A stretch of 64,000 nucleotides of DNA. Origin: Chloroflexota bacterium. Lineage in GTDB: Bacteria > Chloroflexota > Dehalococcoidia > UBA2979. Below are positions 10,101 through 18,730 of the stretch, piece after piece; position 1 is the first letter of the stretch, and each line of letters begins with the position of its first letter. Location of the stretch: contig JAPONQ010000026.1 in the NCBI GenBank assembly GCA_026713865.1, forward strand, positions 36,231 through 100,230, read 5' to 3'. The notes under the pieces were generated by a model. It searched no databases. It saw nothing but the letters and a program-made list of their open reading frames with translations, and was not told the origin of the DNA. The position numbers and the translations under genes were made by a program.

Positions 10101-11023
10101 CACCCATAGAGCCCGCGGTAGAGCACGTCGGCGGGCTCGGTCGTGCGCGCCTGCCGCTCCCGGGCCTCGGCGAGGCGGCCGGGATCGATGGTTGCGACGA
10201 CGACGCCCTCCCCCCGCGGACCCACGGCCGCGTCGATGCGACCCTCCGGTCCCACCACGACCGAGCGGGCTCCCCACCACGGGGTTCCGACCGGGTCGTC
10301 CGAGCGCACCTCGCGGGCGGTCGTCGCGGAGAGGACGTAGACCCCGTTCGCGTACGCGACCGCCTGCCGCATCGCCGTGTAGGGCGGACCCTCATCCGGC
10401 TGCCGCTCCAGGGAGGGGTGGACCACGATCTCGGCTCCGGAGCGTCGAAGCCTGCGCGTCGCCTCCGGCACCAGCAGTTCGCTCTCCACCAGGCAGCCGA
10501 TGGCGCCGATCTCGGTCTGCGCGACCGGGAGCACCGCGTCGGCCCCGAAGATGGCGCGGTACTCCTCGTAGATGTCCCGGAGCGCCGTCACCTCGGGCGC
10601 GCTGTAAGCCTGCGCCTTCGGCGACCGCAGGACGAGGCCCTCCGGTCCGAGCACGAATCCGGTGTGAAAATAGCGGCCCGGCAGCTCCGGGACCGCCTCC
10701 TGCGCCGACGAGACGAAGTAGCAGCGGTGGCGGCGCAGCGCCTCCAGGATCGGCTCGAAGGGTTCGCCGGGGACCGGCATCGCGACGGCGTCGATGGAGA
10801 CGTTCGAGAGGTGGCGGCTCGCGGAGGTGAGGCAGAGCACCGGGTAGACGAGGAGGCGGGGCGGCGGATCGGTCCGCTCCATGAGCGCGTCGATCTCGCG
10901 CGCGATGCGCTCGGCATTCCGGCGCATCGTGTCGTGGGCCGAGGCGTCGTCCCGGACCGGACGAACGGCCGCCTGCACCACGGCCGCGAGCCACGGCTCG
11001 CCAAAGCTGACCGCCTCCACCAT
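10100..11023 (-). CDS. Nitrilase-superfamily protein lacking catalytic Glu and Cys
   Basis: The protein has 307 aa and the carbon-nitrogen hydrolase fold. Landmarks of the family are recognisable but the triad is damaged. The Glu of the usual V-F-P-E position reads LLVYPVLCL (Glu to Val), and the nucleophile position in the usual G-x-x-x-C-x-E pattern reads IGCLVESE (Cys to Glu). The Lys region LRSPKAQAYS is kept. A Cys two residues upstream is unlikely to substitute. The protein is therefore probably a non-hydrolytic member or uses different chemistry. It is translationally coupled to the methyltransferase downstream, suggesting joint action on one metabolite. The ATG at 11023 has GGGGGAGGGG upstream. 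Confidence 0.82.
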   Translation of the reverse strand: MVEAVSFGEPWLAAVVQAAVRPVRDDASAHDTMRRNAERIAREIDALMERTDPPPRLLVYPVLCLTSASRHLSNVSIDAVAMPVPGEPFEPILEALRRHRCYFVSSAQEAVPELPGRYFHTGFVLGPEGLVLRSPKAQAYSAPEVTALRDIYEEYRAIFGADAVLPVAQTEIGAIGCLVESELLVPEATRRLRRSGAEIVVHPSLERQPDEGPPYTAMRQAVAYANGVYVLSATTAREVRSDDPVGTPWWGARSVVVGPEGRIDAAVGPRGEGVVVATIDPGRLAEARERQARTTEPADVLYRGLYG

Positions 11024-11108
11024 CTCTCGCCCCTCCCCCGCGCGGGTCGCGCCGACCTTATCAGCATCGGCGTCTCCCCTTCCGGGCGGAGGCGGGCCGG
11101 CCGTCTGC

Positions 11109-11114
11109 TACCGT
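11109..11114 (+). promoter_or_regulatory. -10-like hexamer for a leaderless start
   Basis: TACCGT lies six bases before the ATG of the DUF2277 gene. If it is the -10 element, transcription would begin at or next to the start codon, giving a leaderless message; no Shine-Dalgarno sequence is visible. No clear -35 is seen. Prediction only. Confidence 0.3.
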
Positions 11115-11120
11115 CTGGCC

Positions 11121-11372
11121 ATGTGCAGGAGCATCAAGACGCTGCGTCCCGTCGGCGACCGGCAGCAGCCCGCGAGCGAGGAGGAGATCGCGGCTGCGGC
11201 GCTTCAGTACGTCCGCAAGGTGAGCGGCTATCGCCGGCCCTCCCGGGCGAACGCGGCCGCCTTCGCCGCCGCCGTCGACGAGGTCTCCCGGTCGACGAGC
11301 CGGCTCCTCGCGTCGCTGGGCGCAGCAGGCGCCGCCGGACGGGGTGCGGGCACCGCCGGGAGTGGTTCCTAG
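11121..11372 (+). CDS. DUF2277 family small protein
   Basis: The protein has 83 aa and starts MCRSIKTLRP, then EEEIAAAALQYVRKVSGYRRPSRAN and AAFAAAVDEVS. This is the diagnostic pattern of DUF2277, a short protein of unknown function. The C-terminal Gly/Ala-rich tail is not part of the family core. There is no Shine-Dalgarno before ATG 11121, but a TACCGT hexamer six bases upstream suggests leaderless translation. Its TAG stop and that of the opposing epimerase gene share a CTAG palindrome, so the two genes overlap by four bases tail to tail. Confidence 0.85.
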   Translation: MCRSIKTLRPVGDRQQPASEEEIAAAALQYVRKVSGYRRPSRANAAAFAAAVDEVSRSTSRLLASLGAAGAAGRGAGTAGSGS

Positions 11373-12355
11373 GGCGGGGCGCCCGAGCCCGCCGCGCCAC
11401 CGCCGTCCGCAGCCCCGGAGAGCTGGCTCCGGTGCCACGCCACGGCGAGGCGGACCCCCTCCTCGATCGGCGTGCGGGCCTTCCAGCCCCAGCGCTCCTC
11501 CGCTAGGCGTGGCAGCAGCGCGATGCACCGGATCTCGCCGGGACGCGCCGGCTCGTAGAGCGGCGGCCGACCGTACGAGGTGGCCTCGGCGACCAGGGCG
11601 AAGACGCGCGCGGTCGTCGTCGCGATGCCGGAGCCGATCAGGCAGGTCGCCGGCTCCCCGTGCGCGGCGGCGAGCGCGGCGTCGACGACGTCGTCGATGA
11701 AGATGTAGTCACGGCTCTCTCCGCCGTCTCCGAAGATCGTGACGCTCTCTCCGCGCAGCATTCGGCCGGCGAAGATCCCGACCACCCCGTACTCGCGCGT
11801 GTGCACCTGCTGGGGGCCGTAGATGTTGCCGGGCCTCAGCACCGAGACCGAGGTGCCACTCCCGGCCGTCAGCGCGCCGAGGTAGAGCTCGGCCGCGAGC
11901 TTGGAGGTCCCGTAGACGGAGTTCGGCCGCGCCGGGTGCTGCTCGTCGACGGGCTGGTAGAGCGGTTCGCCGAAGAGGGCGCCGCCGGTCGAGAAGTAGA
12001 CGATGCGTCGCACGCCGGCGGCGGCCGCCGCCCGTGCGACGTGGAGCGTCCCGAGCACGTTGACGTCCACGTCGTCGAGGGGGTCCCGCATCGAGGCGGC
12101 GACCGACGCCTGGGCGGCGAGGTGGAAGAGGACGTCGGGGCGAAGCTCTGAGACGAGCGCGGCGACGGCCTGCCCGTCGCGGACGTCGAGCGGGCGCTCC
12201 TCGATGCCGGCGGGGGGGTCGCGCGCCGGGGTCCCCGGACGCGCCAGATCGGTGGCGACCACGCGCCATCCCGCCGCCGCGAGCCTCGTCACGAGGTGCC
12301 GGCCGACGAAGCCGGCCGCCCCGGTCACCATCGCCGTCTGGCCCGCCGCCGGCAC
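11369..12355 (-). CDS. NAD-dependent epimerase/dehydratase (extended SDR)
   Basis: The protein has 328 aa and an extended short-chain dehydrogenase of the UDP-sugar epimerase type. The NAD motif is TGAAGFVG (residues 11-18), followed by DVRD, FHLAAQASV, the catalytic Y-G-T-S-K and RPGNIYGP. These indicate a nucleotide-sugar 4-epimerase or dehydratase. The GTG at 12355 was chosen because GGGAGGTG lies five bases before it; an ATG eight codons later is the alternative. It lies downstream of the amine-oxidase-like gene on the same strand, and the pair could act in sugar-nucleotide or cell-envelope metabolism. Substrate not assignable. Confidence 0.87.
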   Translation of the reverse strand: MPAAGQTAMVTGAAGFVGRHLVTRLAAAGWRVVATDLARPGTPARDPPAGIEERPLDVRDGQAVAALVSELRPDVLFHLAAQASVAASMRDPLDDVDVNVLGTLHVARAAAAAGVRRIVYFSTGGALFGEPLYQPVDEQHPARPNSVYGTSKLAAELYLGALTAGSGTSVSVLRPGNIYGPQQVHTREYGVVGIFAGRMLRGESVTIFGDGGESRDYIFIDDVVDAALAAAHGEPATCLIGSGIATTTARVFALVAEATSYGRPPLYEPARPGEIRCIALLPRLAEERWGWKARTPIEEGVRLAVAWHRSQLSGAADGGGAAGSGAPP

Positions 12356-12373
12356 GCGCCACCTCCCGCTGCC

Positions 12374-12400
12374 AGAGCCGGGCCGTCCCGAGCCGGCTCT
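12374..12400 (-). terminator. Inverted repeat between two minus-strand genes
   Basis: AGAGCCGG and CCGGCTCT form a perfect 8-bp stem with an 11-base loop. It sits between the flavoprotein gene and the epimerase ribosome binding site. No U-run follows, so it may be a weak terminator, an attenuating structure or chance. Confidence 0.25.
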
Positions 12401-12464
12401 TCCCGCCGATGGTAGTGCGAGGGCCCCGCGCCGACACGCGGCGGCGCCCGCCCGCTGCGGCGGG

Positions 12465-13874
12465 CTAGCTCTCGCCGGCGGGCGTGACGCCGGGGCCCGT
12501 CGCCTCCTCCATCGCCTGCCGCGCGACGCGCCGCCCCATGCGGATCGAGTAGTTCTGGCCTCGGTCCTCGGGGTAGATCTGGGTCGTGTTGGCGAGCCAC
12601 AGTCCACGCACCGGCGTGCGGTGGGGCGGAATCGACTCGTGGTAGCGGTAGTCGACGATCGGCTGCCCGGCGCGATCGGTGAAGAGCCACAGGTCGCGGA
12701 TCCACGAGCGCTCGAAGCGGGGATTGAGACGCCGGAGGTAGGGCTCGTAGGCAGCCAGCACGGCGTTCGCATCCAGCGTCACGATCGGATCGTCGGGATC
12801 GACATAATTCGAGAGGTAGACGACGTGTCGTCCGCCGTACTCCTGGGGCGAGCGGAAATTGGTCTGCTCGACGGCCGCGACGAAGGGGCAGTCGTCGTCG
12901 GTGACGGTGAGCCAGTAGATGTCGGAGAGCGGACGGTCGAGCGCGAGCACGAGCACGGTCGCCCACTGGTAGCGCACGCGATCGAGCAGGGCGTCGTAGC
13001 GTGGCGCGAGCTCCGCGAGCTCCGGGAGCAGCGCCCGGAAGACAGGGGAGGGCGTCGTGGCCAGCACGAGGTCGGCCCGCTCCAGTTCGCCGCGCCGGAC
13101 GACACCGACCGCGCGGCCGTCGGCCACGGCGATGCGCTCGACCGGCGACTCGACCCGAAGCGTGGCTCCGCGCGCGCGCGCGTCGTCGACGAGGGCATCC
13201 ACCAGGCGTCCAAACGACCCGCGCAGGTAGCCGAGCCGCTCCGTCGCCAGGGGGCCGCCGCCCCGCGAGGCGAAGCGGAGGTAGATCTTGCCCCAGAACC
13301 AGACCATCGACACCTCGTCGGCGTGTCCGCCGAACTTGGCGCGAAGCAGCGGTCCCCACACCGCGTCGTAGCCCTGCTCGCCGACGGCGCGCAGGATCCA
13401 GTCGCGAGCGCGCTGGCCCTCGTAGCGCCGCCAGTCCCGCTGCCGCCGGAGCCACAGCGCGGCGAGGCGGAGCCGGAGCCGCGTCCAGAGCGACACGCGC
13501 GTGAAGCGGAGCAGGTCGAGCGGGCCGGAAAAGGGGTAGATCCGATCGCCGGCCGAGAGGCCCACGGAGGAGGGGAGCCACTCGAGCGCGTCGCCCAGCC
13601 CGAGCGCGTCTATGACCTCGACGATGTCGTGGTCGGAGCGGAACAGGTGGTGGTAGAAGGCCTCGATCCGGCCCCCGCCGATCTCGAACGTGCGGACCTG
13701 CCCGCCGAATTGACCGCCCGCCTCGTGGAGGCTGACCTCCCAGCCGGCGCGCACGAGCTCGTACGTCGCCGCCAGGCCCGCGACCCCGCCTCCGATCACG
13801 ATCGCGCGTCGACCGCCGCCGGCGGTGCCCCGGGCGGCGGCCCCCTCCTCTGCCGCGCCGCTCGCCGGACTCAT
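12465..13874 (-). CDS. FAD-dependent amine oxidase / protoporphyrinogen oxidase-like protein
   Basis: The protein has 469 aa and the NAD(P)-binding Rossmann-like amine-oxidase fold. It has G28-x-G30-x-x-G33, then the acidic ribose site HEAGGQFGGQ. The C-terminal FAD segment is LWLANTTQIYPEDRGQNYSIRMGRR. Members include protoporphyrinogen oxidases, carotenoid desaturases and UDP-galactopyranose mutase-like enzymes. The FGGQVRTF and PLLRAKFGG patches are frequent in proteins linked to surface-sugar clusters, and the epimerase downstream fits this. ATG 13874 was preferred (GACGAGG upstream) over GTG 13943, whose upstream site is poor. Reaction unknown. Confidence 0.82.
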   Translation of the reverse strand: MSPASGAAEEGAAARGTAGGGRRAIVIGGGVAGLAATYELVRAGWEVSLHEAGGQFGGQVRTFEIGGGRIEAFYHHLFRSDHDIVEVIDALGLGDALEWLPSSVGLSAGDRIYPFSGPLDLLRFTRVSLWTRLRLRLAALWLRRQRDWRRYEGQRARDWILRAVGEQGYDAVWGPLLRAKFGGHADEVSMVWFWGKIYLRFASRGGGPLATERLGYLRGSFGRLVDALVDDARARGATLRVESPVERIAVADGRAVGVVRRGELERADLVLATTPSPVFRALLPELAELAPRYDALLDRVRYQWATVLVLALDRPLSDIYWLTVTDDDCPFVAAVEQTNFRSPQEYGGRHVVYLSNYVDPDDPIVTLDANAVLAAYEPYLRRLNPRFERSWIRDLWLFTDRAGQPIVDYRYHESIPPHRTPVRGLWLANTTQIYPEDRGQNYSIRMGRRVARQAMEEATGPGVTPAGES

Positions 13875-13950
13875 GCGCGGCCTCGTCCCGGCTGTGCGCG
13901 GCGGCTCGCCCGCGGTCGGCCCGGCGCCCGCATCCGCCGTCACCGTGCGT

Positions 13951-15192
13951 CTATTCCGGATCCGGATAGCGGTTGCCGATGATGTCGCGCGCCTCCAGCT
14001 CGGCCACCTCGCCGGCGCCGTAGCCGATCTCGGCGAGCACCTCGTGGTTGTGCTCGCCGAGCAGCGCGCAGCGCCGCTCCCACACGATCGGGTCGGGCTG
14101 CTGCTGCCACAGAAAGCCCGTCATCATCCGCTCCCCGAGATAGGGCTGATCGACGATCTGGAACCAGCCTCGCTCGTGGAGCTGCGGTGCGGCGGGCGGC
14201 TCGTTCGGCTGCAGGACCGGGGCGGCGATCGCCCCTGCGGCCTGCAGCTCCTCCGCGATCCCCCCCGCCGGCCGCTCCCGCGTGTAGGAGGCGATCGCCG
14301 CGTCGATCGCGGCGCGGGCCGAGAGCCGTCCGATCACCGTCGCCCACGGGTGCCCGTCGCCGGCCCACTCGGGATGCCCGAGTGCTCCCGCGAGGCCCCC
14401 CCACTGCTCGTCGTTCTCGCACACGATGGTGACCCAGCCCCCCGTCGCCGGATAGCAGTCGTGCGGGACGATGCGCGGATCGGTGTTGCCGACCCGCTCC
14501 GGGACACGGCCGTTGAGCGTCCACTCGGCCAGCACCGCCGGAAGCTGCCACTGGAGCTCCTCGACCTGTGAGAGATCGATGAAGCAGCCGGCTCCGGTCT
14601 GCTCGCGCCGGAGCAGCGCGGCGCCCGTCGCGAAGACGATCGCGAGCGGGACACTGGCATCGGAGTGGAGCGCGCCCACGATCTCGTCCGGGCGCGTGCC
14701 CGGATAGCCCCGGATCGCATGGTGTCCGGCGGCGGCGTCGAAGCCGTTCCCGAACATCAGGTAGCCCTGGTAGGGGCCGCCCTGGCCCCAGCCCGCGATC
14801 GAGATCATCGTGAGGCGGGGGTTGAGTGCGCGGACGGTCTCCCAGCCGAATCCGAGCCGCTCGATGGTGCCGCCGGTGAACCCCTCCACCAGCAGGTCGG
14901 CACCGGCGATGAGCCGCCTCAGCACCTCTGCGCCCTCCGGCCTGCGCGCGTCGACCGCGATGTTGCGCTTGTTGCGGTTCCCGTGGATGTGCGAGTTGAC
15001 GCGCTCGTAGGCGGGCCCCGGGCCCGGGGCGACGCGGCTGTCCTCCCGGAGCGGCCTCGTGACGGAGGGGCGGGGGTAGGTCTCGACCTTGATCACATCG
15101 GCGCCCAGGTCGCCGAGCAGCGTGCATCCGAACGGACCGGCCCAGACCTCGGCCAGCTCCACGACCCGCAGCCCCGCGAACGTGCGGCTCAT
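13951..15192 (-). CDS. CaiB/BaiF CoA-transferase, Asp-containing subunit (A-type)
   Basis: The protein has 413 aa and is a family III CoA-transferase. Family marks are GLRVVELAEVWAGP at the N-terminus, LGDLGADVIKVE, RNKRNIAVD, and LVEGFTGGTIERLGFG. An Asp occurs in FGNGFDAAAGH, where family III enzymes carry the residue that forms the aspartyl-CoA anhydride. Its ATG overlaps the TGA of the preceding CaiB gene (ATGA), so the two subunits are probably made in a fixed ratio. The arrangement resembles heteromeric enzymes such as BbsEF or SmtAB. A closely similar gene lies at 28660. Acid substrate unknown. Confidence 0.9.
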   Translation of the reverse strand: MSRTFAGLRVVELAEVWAGPFGCTLLGDLGADVIKVETYPRPSVTRPLREDSRVAPGPGPAYERVNSHIHGNRNKRNIAVDARRPEGAEVLRRLIAGADLLVEGFTGGTIERLGFGWETVRALNPRLTMISIAGWGQGGPYQGYLMFGNGFDAAAGHHAIRGYPGTRPDEIVGALHSDASVPLAIVFATGAALLRREQTGAGCFIDLSQVEELQWQLPAVLAEWTLNGRVPERVGNTDPRIVPHDCYPATGGWVTIVCENDEQWGGLAGALGHPEWAGDGHPWATVIGRLSARAAIDAAIASYTRERPAGGIAEELQAAGAIAAPVLQPNEPPAAPQLHERGWFQIVDQPYLGERMMTGFLWQQQPDPIVWERRCALLGEHNHEVLAEIGYGAGEVAELEARDIIGNRYPDPE

Positions 15193-16349
15193 CCCGTCAC
15201 GCCCGCCCGCGCCAGCGCCTGCCGCTCGTCGGAGCCGTATCCCAGCTCCGCGAGCATCTCGTCGGTGTGGGCACCCAGCGAGGGGCTCGCCTGTAGCCTC
15301 CACGCCGGTTCCGCCCCCTCCAGGCGGAAGGGTGCGGCGGCGAGCCAGTGCGAACCCACGCCGGGCTGCTCGATCTGCACGTACGAGCTGCGGTGGATCG
15401 CCTGCGGATCGTCGAGCAGCTCGGAGGCGTCGAGGACGGGGGCGACGGGCACGCGCGCCGCCTGCAGCTCGCGGAAGACCTCGAGCTTGGAACGCGTGTC
15501 GAGCCAGGGGCGGAGCAGCGCCACGAGCTCGCCGCCGTTCTGCTCGCGCGCCCCGATCGTGGCGAAGCGCGGGTCGTGCTCCAGCTCGGGCTGGCCGACA
15601 GCCTCGCACAGGCGCCCCCAGAAGGCGTCGCCGGTGCCGGCGAAGATCAGGTACCCGTCGCGCGCGCGCAGGGAGCCGACCTGCCCCGAGGCGAGGATCG
15701 TCCCACTGATGGCCCACAGCGGATATCCGGAGTCGACGTTGCCCATCAGCGACTCGACACCCGAGATGTCGACCACGCGGCGCTCGCCGTCGATCCGCGA
15801 TCCCCACACGGCCGCCATCCCTGCGGCGGCGGCGGTGCAGCCGATCTGCACCGTGGCGACGAAGGGCCCGTAGCGCAGCGGCGTGCCGCCGGGGGGCGTA
15901 TGGCGCGTCGTGCGCGTCGACCATCCGAAGAGCGTGAGATCGCTCTCCCGCCGCGACGCGTGGGAGCCCGTCATGCCGTGCGGCGTGATCGTCACGACGT
16001 TCGGCCGCTGCGCGCCGAGCACTCCCAAGAGCGTTCGCGCCTCCTCGGGCGGGAGCTCCACCAGCGCGAGCTCGGCGCTCCCGGCGAGCCGCGCGAACAC
16101 CTCGCGTCCCGATGCGGTGCGGTGATCGAGCACGACCGAGCGTTTCCCCGTGTCGAAGGCGAGGTGGAAGGCGCCGCGGTCGGGGTGAGGGCGATCCTCC
16201 GGGAAGGGGTCGACGCGACGCGCGTTGCCTCCGCCCGGGACCTCGATTTTCACGACGTCGGCGCCGTAGTCCGAGAAGCGCTTTCCGGCCGCCGAGACGG
16301 CGACGTCACCCCCCAGCTCGACCACGCGGATCCCGCTCAGCGGCTGCAT
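15189..16349 (-). CDS. CaiB/BaiF CoA-transferase, Asp-lacking subunit (B-type)
   Basis: The protein has 386 aa in the same fold as its downstream partner but from a separate subgroup. It has GIRVVELGGDVAVSAAGKRFSDYGADVVKIE, FDTGKRSVVLD and a NVVTITPHGMTG segment. At the active-site region it reads LTLFGWSTRTTRH with no Asp where the A-type subunit has one. This suggests a structural or regulatory subunit in a heterodimer. It starts the pair and is divergent from the LLM oxidoreductase gene across 138 bases. Its paralogue is at 27464. Confidence 0.88.
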   Translation of the reverse strand: MQPLSGIRVVELGGDVAVSAAGKRFSDYGADVVKIEVPGGGNARRVDPFPEDRPHPDRGAFHLAFDTGKRSVVLDHRTASGREVFARLAGSAELALVELPPEEARTLLGVLGAQRPNVVTITPHGMTGSHASRRESDLTLFGWSTRTTRHTPPGGTPLRYGPFVATVQIGCTAAAAGMAAVWGSRIDGERRVVDISGVESLMGNVDSGYPLWAISGTILASGQVGSLRARDGYLIFAGTGDAFWGRLCEAVGQPELEHDPRFATIGAREQNGGELVALLRPWLDTRSKLEVFRELQAARVPVAPVLDASELLDDPQAIHRSSYVQIEQPGVGSHWLAAAPFRLEGAEPAWRLQASPSLGAHTDEMLAELGYGSDERQALARAGVTG

Positions 16350-16426
16350 GGGGCGATGCTAGCCCAACCGGCGCGGATTTGTTTGGAGAGCTCGGCCCGC
16401 GCCGCCCGGATCCGCCCCTCATCTGC

Positions 16427-16432
16427 TACGGT
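16427..16432 (+). promoter_or_regulatory. -10-like TACGGT before LLM gene
   Basis: In GC-rich divergent DNA, GCTACGGT stands 55 bases before the LLM start codon. It fits a TAnnnT -10 element; a clear -35 is not seen. Similar hexamers precede several other plus-strand genes here. Confidence 0.3.
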
Positions 16433-16487
16433 CGGCTCCTTCCCCGGCCGGCCGGAGATCCGGCGCGACGGCACGGCGAGGTGCGAG

Positions 16488-17540
16488 ATGCGCATCGGCG
16501 TCCAGCTCATCGGCCCGCGACTCTCGGAGCTCGGCACCCTTGCGCGCTACGCCGAGGAGGCCGGTCTCGATATCGCGGGGCTCCCCGGAGGCGGCGACTA
16601 TCCGCGGCTGACCCGCCTCATCCATGCCACCGAGCGGATCCGCGTCGCGACCGCGATCGTCCCGCTCTTCCACGCGACGCCCTACCTCCACGCGCTCTCG
16701 GCGATGGAGCTGCAGTCGCTCTCCGGCGGGCGCCTCGTGCTCGGCGTGGGGTCGCAGACGAAGGGGCAGGTCCGCACGCAGGCCGGCTTCGACCCGCCGA
16801 GTCCGGCCCGGATGTCGCGCGACATGATGCGCGCGATCCGGGCGCTCATGTCCGGCGAGCGCCGCTACGACGGCGAGTTCTACCGCGTCGACATTCCGGC
16901 GATCCGCTTCCGCAGCGGCGGCGTCGACCTCAGGCCGCCGCCGATCTACTTCTCCGGCGTCAACCCCCTCAACCTGCGCATCGCCGGCGAGGTCGCCGAC
17001 GGTCTCATCGCCCATCCCATCTTCACCGTCGCCTACTACCGGGACACGGTGTGGCCGCGCATCGAGGAGGGCCTGGCCCGCAGCGGCCGCGCCCGCGACG
17101 GCTTCGAGATGTGTGCGATGCCGATGTACTGGCTCGTGGATGAGACCACCTCCCGGGCGGAGGCCTACAGCCGCGGCAAGCGGAACCTCGCGATGTACTT
17201 CAGCACGCGCGCCTACAGCGGCTTCATGCAGCAGCACGGGTGGGAGGCCGAGCGCGAGGCGATCCGGGCGGTGTGGGCGGAGGCCATGGAACGCGGCACC
17301 CCGATCGACCCGCTCGCGATGGAACGGATCGTCAGCCAGGAGATGGTCGACGAGGTCTGCCTCGTCGGCACCGCGAGCGAGATCCGGGAGAAGGCGGCCG
17401 AGCGCTACGACGGCATCGCCGACACGCTGCTCTTCTACTCCTTCCACGACCCCTACGTGCACGATGAGGAGGAGCCCGGGCGCGCGGAGCGGAACCTCTA
17501 CCGCCTGATCGACGCCTACCGCGGACGGCCGGCGGGGTAG
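16488..17540 (+). CDS. LLM-class flavin/F420-dependent oxidoreductase
   Basis: The protein has 350 aa and is a luciferase-like monooxygenase-fold TIM barrel. It begins MRIGVQLIGPRL and contains ATERIRVATAIVPLF, YLHALSAMELQSLSGGRLVLGVG, the IYFSGVNPLNLRIAGEVADG segment and a C-terminal VDEVCLVGTASEIREKAAERY. These are typical of F420- or FMN-dependent oxidoreductases in the bacterial luciferase superfamily. GGCGAGG precedes ATG 16488. It is followed by the two-hotdog hydratase and a permease on the same strand, suggesting one catabolic transcript. A close paralogue lies at 20031 on the other strand. Substrate unknown. Confidence 0.9.
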   Translation: MRIGVQLIGPRLSELGTLARYAEEAGLDIAGLPGGGDYPRLTRLIHATERIRVATAIVPLFHATPYLHALSAMELQSLSGGRLVLGVGSQTKGQVRTQAGFDPPSPARMSRDMMRAIRALMSGERRYDGEFYRVDIPAIRFRSGGVDLRPPPIYFSGVNPLNLRIAGEVADGLIAHPIFTVAYYRDTVWPRIEEGLARSGRARDGFEMCAMPMYWLVDETTSRAEAYSRGKRNLAMYFSTRAYSGFMQQHGWEAEREAIRAVWAEAMERGTPIDPLAMERIVSQEMVDEVCLVGTASEIREKAAERYDGIADTLLFYSFHDPYVHDEEEPGRAERNLYRLIDAYRGRPAG

Positions 17541-17601
17541 CGCCTCGGCGGCTCGGGCCGGGGTGTCGTCTTCCGGCTGCCGGCTGCGGCACCGGGCGGG
17601 C

Positions 17602-17607
17602 TATGAT
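17602..17607 (+). promoter_or_regulatory. -10-like TATGAT before hydratase gene
   Basis: GGCTATGATGGG lies about 26 bases before the chosen GTG start and fits a strong extended -10 element. No TTGACA-like -35 is seen. Confidence 0.35.
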
Positions 17608-17632
17608 GGGCCGGCCGGCGGGAGGGCGACGG

Positions 17633-18718
17633 GTGGCGGACGAGCGCTGGCAGCAGGCGTGGGACATCACGGCCCGCGCCGTGGGGACCGACTACGGCGG
17701 CGAGCCGGAAAAGGCGGTCGAGGCGGTCGAGCTTTCCTCGATTCGCCGCTTCTGCGAGCCGCTCGAGTTCGACTGTCCGCTCCACTACGACGCCGCCGTC
17801 GCCAGGGAGTACGGCTTCCGCGACGTGCTGGCGCCCTGGAGCGGCATCTCGCAGACCTTCAGCCGCCGCGGCCACTGGCGCCCGGGCATGCCGACCCGCT
17901 ATCCCGCCCCCGATCGTGACGCGGTCATCCTCGACACCGAGCTCGGCGTCGATCCGGAGCCGCCGGGACCGCCATACACGGCGACCTTCGCAACCGACAT
18001 CGAAATCGAGTACCACGAGCCGGTCTGCGTCGGAGACCGGCTCACGCGCAGCGGCCGCCGGCTCGTCGCGGTCGTGCCCCGGGAAACCCGCGTCGGCCGC
18101 GGCGCCTTTCTCACATTCGAGAGCCGCCTCCACAACCAGCGCGGCGAGCTCGTCGCCGTGCAGCGCAACGGGAGCTTCCGGTATACGCCCGGTGTGCCCG
18201 CGGAGGGCGCCCGCCCGGCCCGCCCGGCGGAAGCGCCGGAGCCCCGCGGGGTGCCTCCGGCGCTCGCCTCCAGCGTCGACTGGTCCCGCCAGCGCCATGT
18301 CGAGGACGTCTCGGTTGGTGAGGAGGTCCCGCCGCTCGCCGTCCACCTCACGATCGCGAGGCTTGTGGTGGAGGCGGGCGCCAATCTCGACTTCAGCCGC
18401 GTACACCACAACACGGCGGTCGCGCACGCCACGGGGGCGCCCGACATGTACGCCAACAACGTCTTCATCCAGGGCTGGTGGGAGCGCTGCGTGCGCGAGT
18501 ACATCGGGCTCGCCGGCCGCGTGCGCCGGGTCGGCCCGCTCCGCATGCGCATCTTCAACACGGTCGGGGAGACGGTCGTGACGGGGGGCGTGGTGCGCCG
18601 CGTCTGGGAGGAGGCGGGCGAACACCTGGTCGAGCTCGAGATGCGCAGCGAAATCTCGCGCGGCATCTCCGTCGGGCCCGGTCCGGTGATCGTCGCGCTC
18701 CCCTCCCGCGGGAGCTGA
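17633..18718 (+). CDS. Two-hotdog MaoC-like acyl-CoA hydratase
   Basis: The protein has 361 aa with an N-terminal MaoC_dehydrat_N-type hotdog domain (about 1-190) and a C-terminal hotdog domain (about 225-361) joined by a Pro/Ala linker. The hydratase motif is visible as D47-C-P-L-H51 in EFDCPLHYD. The C-terminal half keeps LDFSRVHHN and GAPDMYANN. Such proteins add water to enoyl-CoAs. GTG 17633 is preferred over an in-frame ATG at 17603: GGAGG lies seven bases upstream, and the paralogue at 38395 begins at the equivalent residue. It lies between the LLM gene and an MFS gene. Substrate unknown. Confidence 0.88.
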   Translation: MADERWQQAWDITARAVGTDYGGEPEKAVEAVELSSIRRFCEPLEFDCPLHYDAAVAREYGFRDVLAPWSGISQTFSRRGHWRPGMPTRYPAPDRDAVILDTELGVDPEPPGPPYTATFATDIEIEYHEPVCVGDRLTRSGRRLVAVVPRETRVGRGAFLTFESRLHNQRGELVAVQRNGSFRYTPGVPAEGARPARPAEAPEPRGVPPALASSVDWSRQRHVEDVSVGEEVPPLAVHLTIARLVVEAGANLDFSRVHHNTAVAHATGAPDMYANNVFIQGWWERCVREYIGLAGRVRRVGPLRMRIFNTVGETVVTGGVVRRVWEEAGEHLVELEMRSEISRGISVGPGPVIVALPSRGS

Positions 18719-18730
18719 GCTCCCCTCCCC

